The notes under the pieces were generated by a model that was given only the letters and a program-made list of their open reading frames with translations, had not been told where the DNA came from and did not search any database. 38,155 bases of DNA from the IMG/VR virus record IMGVR_UViG_3300025929_000033, positions 1 through 38,155 of that record; one strand, written 5' to 3'. The position numbers were made by a program, and so were the translations under genes. Shown one piece after another: positions 33,384 through 38,155 of this stretch (position 1 is the stretch's first letter; the number at the start of each line of letters is the position of its first letter). Source of the stretch: a virus.

Positions 33384-34660
33384 TGGTCAATAGTCTGCTC
33401 GCACCATCTGCTGTGATTGGCCTTATGGGCGCGCAGCGCCGTCAGAACTCGCTGTTGCCGTTCCCGATTCAAGCCGATCCGCTGGACGAAATGATGTTCC
33501 AGCGCGCGCCTAATGGGTATGTCGAAGGCGCTGGCGGTCAATACTTCGCGGCTGATCGCTCTGGTCAGATGCCTGTGCAACAGCAAGCCCCTGCGACGCC
33601 ACAGCGCGACCGCGTGAGCGGCTGGCGTGTGCTGGACCGTGTGTTGGGTGGTCAGACGGTCAGCGAGGGTCTGGACGCCGAGCGCGCGCGTTTGCAGGCT
33701 CAGGCGTTGCAGCCTCAACAGCAGGCGCGTATTCAGGCGGCCCTAGGCGCAATCACCGACCCCCGCGAACAAGCCCTGTTCCTCGGACTTGGTGGCGAGG
33801 ATTGGCAAAAGAACGTCGCGCAACAGTATGCGCCGCAAGTCATTGGCGCTGGTGGAATTCAATCGGTCATTGGCAATGGCCGCATGGTTGGCGCACCGAG
33901 CGTTGGCGAGTTTGGTGATCGTGTCCGCCTAACCGATCCCGTAACCCGTCAAACCACATACAGCGAGCCTCGCGCGCCCTCTTATCAAGAGCAGACGGCC
34001 CGCATCAATGCGACCAATCCGGTTAGCGTGGCGCAGGATGCTACGCTGGTTGACCCCTATACGGGGCGGACTATTGCTCAAGGCGTTCAGCGTCCCGACA
34101 TCCAGAACGTCGCACCTGGTGGTGAGGCTTTGGCGTTCGATGCGGCTGGGAACATCATTAATCGCGTTGGCTCTACGCAAGAGCGACCGTTGAGCGCGTC
34201 CGACCAGAAAGCCATCGACGAGGCTGACGTAAACGTCACTCGTTTGACATCCAGCGTCAATCGTGCGCGTCAGATTCAGCAGCAAATCGCGACGGGCCAA
34301 CTGAATTTGGGGCCGCTCACGAATGCGATCAGTGGCGCGCGAAACGCCATTGGGCAGTCCGACACTAACTCTCTCAACTATGACGCACTTCTGGCTTGGG
34401 CGAAGGCTGCACGTAATGCTGCACTTGCTGCGAATACTGGCGTCCAGACTGACCAAGACGCTATCCGAGAGCTTGATACAATCCTTAGCGGCGTCAAGGA
34501 CGAACGTGTCGTAACGGCTGCGCTTCAAAGGTATATCGACCTTCAAGGCCAGACAGCGGAAGCCATTCAACGCGGCGTTCAGCGCCGCATGGCCGGTCGT
34601 TCTGGTTCTGCTGGCGGAAGCGTCCCGCCTCTTCCTCCTGGCTTTGAGTTGGATCGCTAA
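33383..34660 (+). CDS. Ejection protein candidate 2
   Basis: 425 residues from ATG 33383 (TGATG overlap; a GTG immediately upstream is in frame). Q/A/R-rich with helices (ERARLQAQALQPQQQARIQA), a beta-like middle (GAPSVGEFGDRVRLTDPVTR), and helices at 270-400; ends in SVPPLPPGFELDR, an ending common to phage internal proteins. It lies between ejection candidates 1 and 3, matching P22 gp7-gp20-gp16 order. Confidence 0.65.
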   Translation: MVNSLLAPSAVIGLMGAQRRQNSLLPFPIQADPLDEMMFQRAPNGYVEGAGGQYFAADRSGQMPVQQQAPATPQRDRVSGWRVLDRVLGGQTVSEGLDAERARLQAQALQPQQQARIQAALGAITDPREQALFLGLGGEDWQKNVAQQYAPQVIGAGGIQSVIGNGRMVGAPSVGEFGDRVRLTDPVTRQTTYSEPRAPSYQEQTARINATNPVSVAQDATLVDPYTGRTIAQGVQRPDIQNVAPGGEALAFDAAGNIINRVGSTQERPLSASDQKAIDEADVNVTRLTSSVNRARQIQQQIATGQLNLGPLTNAISGARNAIGQSDTNSLNYDALLAWAKAARNAALAANTGVQTDQDAIRELDTILSGVKDERVVTAALQRYIDLQGQTAEAIQRGVQRRMAGRSGSAGGSVPPLPPGFELDR

Positions 34661-37188
34661 TGGCTGAAGGTCAAACCGCAACCAATCCTCAGACCGGCGA
34701 GCGCGTCGTCCTGCGTGGCGGTCAGTGGGTTCCGCTGGGCGGTGGTCAGGCTATGCCGCGCCAACAGCGTCAAGCCGCCCCCCGTTATAGCGGCCCCATG
34801 CCGTCTTCGGCGGATGAAATCTTTGGCTCCCTTGTCGCCCAAGAGTCTGGCGGTCGTGCCGGTGTGCGCGGTCCCATGACCCAATACGGTCAGGCATTGG
34901 GTCGCACCCAAGTGTTGCCTTCGACCGCCCGTGGTATCGCTCAAAATCTTGGCATCGCTTACCGTGAAGACTTGCTGACCGGAACGACACCAGAGGCCGC
35001 AGCCTATCAGGATCAGTTGGGCCGTGCCTATTTGGAAGAGGGCTTCCAGAAGACCGGAAACGCGCGCGACGCCCTGATGTATTATCATGGCGGCCCGGAT
35101 CGCTCGCTGTGGGGGCCGAAGACGCAGCGCTACGCCGATGAGGTCTTGGGGCGGTGGTCAGGCGGAGATGTTGCGCCTGTTAGTCAGTCCGCAGCCATGC
35201 CCGCCAAGCAACCCGCCATCCAGACCGCCACTAACCCGCAAACGGGCGAAAAGCTGCAACTGATCGACGGTCAGTGGCAACCGATGCAGCAGGCGATGGA
35301 AGTCACGATTGACACGCCAGGCATCCGCATCCTTGGCGGCAAAACGCAGATTTATGACGCTGCGACCGGCACTTATCAGGATGCCACGCCAGATCAGATT
35401 GCGGAATACGAAGCCAATCAGCGCCGTTCACAAGCCGACCGTCAGGCCCGCGTCGAACGTCAAGCTGATCCGCAATATCAAGCGGCTATGGCCGACGCAC
35501 AGCGCGGCTCTGCGAACGTGCCGGATCAGTTGCGGGCGTTTGGCCTTGGTGGAACGCTTGGTTTTCTGACGGACATCAACGCGACTGCTCAGGGCGCTTT
35601 GCAGGGGTTGGAGAACGCAGGCCGCAACGTCTCGGGTCAGCCTATCGAATACAGCGCCGCAATGGCTGCGCAGGCTGCACGTGATAGCGAGCGCGACGCA
35701 CAGGCGCGGTTCGCCGCTGAGAACCCACTTCAAAACTTTGGCTTGCAAGTCGCTGGGGGGCTGTTTACTCCCGGCATCGGTCAGGCCGGACGCTTCATTG
35801 AGAACGCGCAGGGTGCGGCACGTCTAGGCCGTGCGGCTGGTGTAGGCACTGGCGTAGGCGTTGCGTCTGGCATCGGCAATAGCCAAGGCAACCTTGTCGA
35901 GCGCCTTCCCGACGCGGCTACAAGCGGTCTGATCGGCGCGGGAACCGGCGTGATCGGTCAGCGCGCTCTTGATGCTGTCTCCAGCCGGATCGCTGGTCAA
36001 GGCGGCGGGGCTGCACGTCGTCTGTCTCGTGCTGGCGTTGACCTGACGCCGGGACAGATGGTAGCGGAAACACCGGTTGTCGGTCAGTTTGTCCGCAACC
36101 TTGAGGACGTTGCGGGCGGGTTTAATCCGCTCATGGCTGGCGTCCGAAATCGCCAGAATCAGCAAGTCGTCCGCGCGGCGGGAAACGAGGCCCTTGCGCC
36201 TATTGGCGAGACATTGCCGAAAGACGCTCGCACCGGTTATCAAGTTGCACAGCGTGTCAGTAAGGTTCTTGGTGATCGTTATGACCAAGTGACCAGCGGC
36301 ATCACCGCTCGCGTCGATCCTCAGTTTACGCAGGACTTCAGCGGCCTAATGGCTCGCGCCGGAACGGTTCTTGACGACTCGAATTTGGGTCGCCTTGAGC
36401 GTATTTTGCGAGACAAGGTCTACGGCGAGATTGACGCAACTGGGACTTTGTCTGGCCCGAACTTCAAGCGCATTGAGACGGCGCTTCGCCAACAATCGGA
36501 ACGCGCTTCGCGTCCAACATCGACGCTTGCTGACAACGACTTGGCGGAAATGATTGATGAGTCGCGGGACGTGGTTCGCGATCTTATCGCTCGCCAATAT
36601 CCTGCTGCTGCTGACGAAATCACCAACCTTAATCGCGGATGGGCCAACTACAAGCGGATTGAGCGCGCAGTTACGGGTTCGGCCGGGTTTTCGCGTGAGG
36701 GAACGCCTACGCCTGGCGAACTATCTCAGACAGTCGCCAACATGTCGAGCAATTCGCAGATTGCGAATGAGCGCGCCTTGCTTCAGGGCTTGGCGACGGA
36801 TGCTCGCACCGTCCTGCCTTCCACTGTTCCTGACTCCGGCACAGCCCAAAAGACTGTTTTGGCGGCATCGGCTGGAGCGCTAGGAACGGGAGCGGTAGCG
36901 GCCATTAACCCGACCTTGGCGGGTCTTATTGCTGCGGGAGCCGTGGTGTATTCACGACCCGGTATAGCTTTCCTGAACGCCTTGTATCGAGCAACTGACT
37001 CTCGCGCAGCCAACGAGATTGTTCGTCAGTTGGCGCAACAGGCTCAGGAGAACCCCGCTCTAATTCCATATTACGAAGCTGCCGCTCAGCACGTAATCGG
37101 TCGCGCTCCGACAGATACACCAACAGCCCCGCAAGCCCAACCATCAACGCAGGCCCCCAGCGCGGCCCTGCAAAGGGTGATGCAATGA
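34660..37188 (+). CDS. Ejection protein with lytic transglycosylase domain
   Basis: 842 residues. A soluble lytic transglycosylase (SLT) domain lies at ~50-165: catalytic E62 in FGSLVAQESGGR, then YGQALGRTQVLPSTARGIAQ and DALMYYHGGPDRS. The motif TATNPQTGE...GQWxP occurs twice, at ~6-25 and ~188-208, flanking the SLT domain. The C-terminal two thirds is long helix and glycine-rich hydrophobic stretches (e.g. near residues 725-770: LAASAGALGTGAVAAI) suited to membrane insertion. It probably bores through peptidoglycan during DNA entry. Confidence 0.8.
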   Translation: MAEGQTATNPQTGERVVLRGGQWVPLGGGQAMPRQQRQAAPRYSGPMPSSADEIFGSLVAQESGGRAGVRGPMTQYGQALGRTQVLPSTARGIAQNLGIAYREDLLTGTTPEAAAYQDQLGRAYLEEGFQKTGNARDALMYYHGGPDRSLWGPKTQRYADEVLGRWSGGDVAPVSQSAAMPAKQPAIQTATNPQTGEKLQLIDGQWQPMQQAMEVTIDTPGIRILGGKTQIYDAATGTYQDATPDQIAEYEANQRRSQADRQARVERQADPQYQAAMADAQRGSANVPDQLRAFGLGGTLGFLTDINATAQGALQGLENAGRNVSGQPIEYSAAMAAQAARDSERDAQARFAAENPLQNFGLQVAGGLFTPGIGQAGRFIENAQGAARLGRAAGVGTGVGVASGIGNSQGNLVERLPDAATSGLIGAGTGVIGQRALDAVSSRIAGQGGGAARRLSRAGVDLTPGQMVAETPVVGQFVRNLEDVAGGFNPLMAGVRNRQNQQVVRAAGNEALAPIGETLPKDARTGYQVAQRVSKVLGDRYDQVTSGITARVDPQFTQDFSGLMARAGTVLDDSNLGRLERILRDKVYGEIDATGTLSGPNFKRIETALRQQSERASRPTSTLADNDLAEMIDESRDVVRDLIARQYPAAADEITNLNRGWANYKRIERAVTGSAGFSREGTPTPGELSQTVANMSSNSQIANERALLQGLATDARTVLPSTVPDSGTAQKTVLAASAGALGTGAVAAINPTLAGLIAAGAVVYSRPGIAFLNALYRATDSRAANEIVRQLAQQAQENPALIPYYEAAAQHVIGRAPTDTPTAPQAQPSTQAPSAALQRVMQ

Positions 37189-37226
37189 GAAACAGGAATA
37201 CGATGACTTTCATGGGGGCATGTTAG
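37185..37226 (+). CDS. 13-residue micro-ORF between genes
   Basis: MRNRNTMTFMGAC, starting in an ATGA overlap with the ejection protein and ending one base before the next ATG. It may only bridge translation to the gene at 37228. Too short to assess further. Confidence 0.25.
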   Translation: MRNRNTMTFMGAC

Positions 37227-37227
37227 C

Positions 37228-37596
37228 ATGGCTTGCTGCGGAACTAAAATCGAGGTTTCCCGCAATGAAGATTTGCGCGTCACCTATACCCCTAGCTCGG
37301 GCTATACGTTCTCGACCTTCACGGCGAAAATGCAAGTCCGCGAATATGAAGGCGCGCCCGATCCTGCGCTGCTGACGGTCAACATGGTTGCGACGATCAA
37401 CGGCTCAAAGTTTGAGGTGTATGGCTCCAGTCTCGTCCTGACTGTGAAGAAGGCTGACCTTGCGCTTCTGCCCGTCGCTGATCCCGTCAGCGATCCTGTC
37501 GCTTTGACCTACGATGTGATCGTAACTGATGGGACTGGCTTTGAAAGCCGATTGGTTGGCGGGCCGTTTATCGTTCAAGAGGGGGTTACGCGATGA
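37228..37596 (+). CDS. Small beta-sandwich structural protein
   Basis: 122 residues: MACCGTKIEVSRNEDLRVTY, FSTFTAKMQVREYEGAPDPA, LTYDVIVTDGTGFESRLVGG. The layout follows the N-terminal BppU-like/tail-attachment folds found before receptor-binding proteins. GGGGG lies upstream. It is ATGA-coupled to the tail spike and may help attach it. Confidence 0.6.
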   Translation: MACCGTKIEVSRNEDLRVTYTPSSGYTFSTFTAKMQVREYEGAPDPALLTVNMVATINGSKFEVYGSSLVLTVKKADLALLPVADPVSDPVALTYDVIVTDGTGFESRLVGGPFIVQEGVTR

Positions 37597-38155
37597 GCGA
37601 GACTGTCAACTTTAACATCAATGGCGATGTTGTTTCTGTTCTGATTGAAGGCGGCGCTCTTGCCCCTGGAATGTCGATTGCGAATGAGGCGCTTAACGCG
37701 GCTGTAGCAGAAGCCCAAAGCGCCGCTGAACAGGCAGAAGCGGCGCTTGCAGGCGTTCCTGCTATTGCAGAAGCGTCTGGCGCGACCGCTGGCGCAACGG
37801 CCGGGGCGACTGCTGGTGCTGCGGCTGGCACTACGTCAGGCACCGCTGCCGCTAACGCCGTTGTCGCCACCAAGGCCAACACCGACTTCAGCAACGTCAC
37901 GGCGGTGACTGGACGAAACGCCCTGTCTGCTGCTGCGCGTGATGGCTCCGACGTGTCGGCAACCGCCTTCCGCACGGCTATTGGCGCGCTCCCCCTTAGC
38001 GGGTCAGGCGCGACGGTCGCTGTGCCTGGCAATGTGCCTTACAAGTCCACAAGCGCAAATAGCGTAACGCGGACTCTGCAAGCCCGCCTTGAGGACGCAA
38101 TTTATCTTGCCGACTACGCCAGCGGGACGCCTAACAGCGCAGCCCTGCAACTGGC
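37593..38155 (+). CDS. Tail spike, N-terminal part (continues at base 2)
   Basis: Starts in an ATGA overlap and is open to the window end. The first ~30 residues (MSETVNFNINGDVVSVLIEG) form a head-binding start, followed by an A/E-rich coiled coil (ALNAAVAEAQSAAEQAEAAL) and a collagen-like or Ala/Gly repeat (ASGATAGATAGATAGAAAGT). Then comes the RTAIGALPLSGSGATVAV linker and the LQARLEDAIYLADYAS hinge. The frame at 38022 equals the frame at base 2, so the two pieces are one gene. Confidence 0.85.
   Translation, partial: MSETVNFNINGDVVSVLIEGGALAPGMSIANEALNAAVAEAQSAAEQAEAALAGVPAIAEASGATAGATAGATAGAAAGTTSGTAAANAVVATKANTDFSNVTAVTGRNALSAAARDGSDVSATAFRTAIGALPLSGSGATVAVPGNVPYKSTSANSVTRTLQARLEDAIYLADYASGTPNSAALQL
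38021..38155. repeat. Terminal direct overlap (right copy)
   Basis: Right copy of the 135-base overlap with window bases 1-135; the sole mismatch is at 38029. It marks the circle-closing point in the tail-spike gene. Confidence 0.9.

Noticed and set aside
36926-37213. Reverse-strand 95-codon frame with a hydrophobic N-terminus
   Set aside because: It lies antisense to the end of the well-supported ejection-protein gene, has no ribosome site before its ATG, and there is no other reverse gene in the late region.
1-38155. CRISPR arrays, insertion sequences, tRNA genes, integrase or attachment sites
   Set aside because: Looked for on both strands; no regularly spaced repeats, transposase, integrase or complete tRNA was seen.

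Overview
The window is a nearly complete genome of a lytic, P22-like podovirus, shown as a linearised circle. Bases 10-135 are identical to 38030-38155 (one mismatch at base 9), and the tail-spike gene that starts at 37593 continues in frame at base 2. The unique circle is therefore about 38,020 bp. The host is probably an alphaproteobacterium, perhaps Caulobacterales. The clue is a phage gene with the DNA-binding motif of GcrA, a cell-cycle regulator known from alphaproteobacteria. No integrase, excisionase or partition gene is visible.

Layout. (1) 2-4108, rightward: end of the tail spike, two tiny proline-rich proteins, five overlapping membrane-protein genes (holin candidates), a GH19-type endolysin, and nested Rz/Rz1 spanins. 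(2) 4080-9120, leftward: sixteen small, mostly coupled early genes, including two Lar-like zinc proteins, a DUF551-like protein and an Ea22-like mosaic protein, from a TTGACG/TATGGT promoter at 9150-9177. (3) 9215-13535, rightward: a GcrA-like helix-turn-helix protein, a zinc-ribbon protein, a GcrA-C-terminus-like cysteine protein, a beta-class DNA methyltransferase, a RuvC-like resolvase, a PD-(D/E)XK exonuclease and an SSB-like protein, closed by a strong terminator. (4) 13567-18138: a regulator that fuses a Cro-like HTH to an RNA polymerase alpha-CTD-like domain, a large primase/helicase, a repeat-rich intergenic region (possible origin or operator), and the small terminase. (5) 18139-22515: accessory genes, an HTH-nuclease fusion behind a perfect palindromic operator, and a cluster of candidate structured small RNAs. 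(6) 22512-38155: large terminase, decoration proteins, portal, scaffold, P22-fold coat, head-completion and tail-hub proteins, three ejection-protein candidates (one a lytic transglycosylase) and the tail spike.

The regulatory layer is the most unusual part. The phage appears to carry look-alikes of host transcription parts (GcrA HTH, alpha-CTD, an NrdR-type ribbon). It also carries up to four short RNAs that end in terminators, several with promoters embedded in the preceding terminator hairpin. One of these hairpins presents an 11-base loop exactly complementary to the GATGGAGAGAA ribosome-binding leader of two early phage genes, which suggests antisense control of early translation. All RNA claims rest on hand-drawn pairing and promoter matching and have not been computed or tested.
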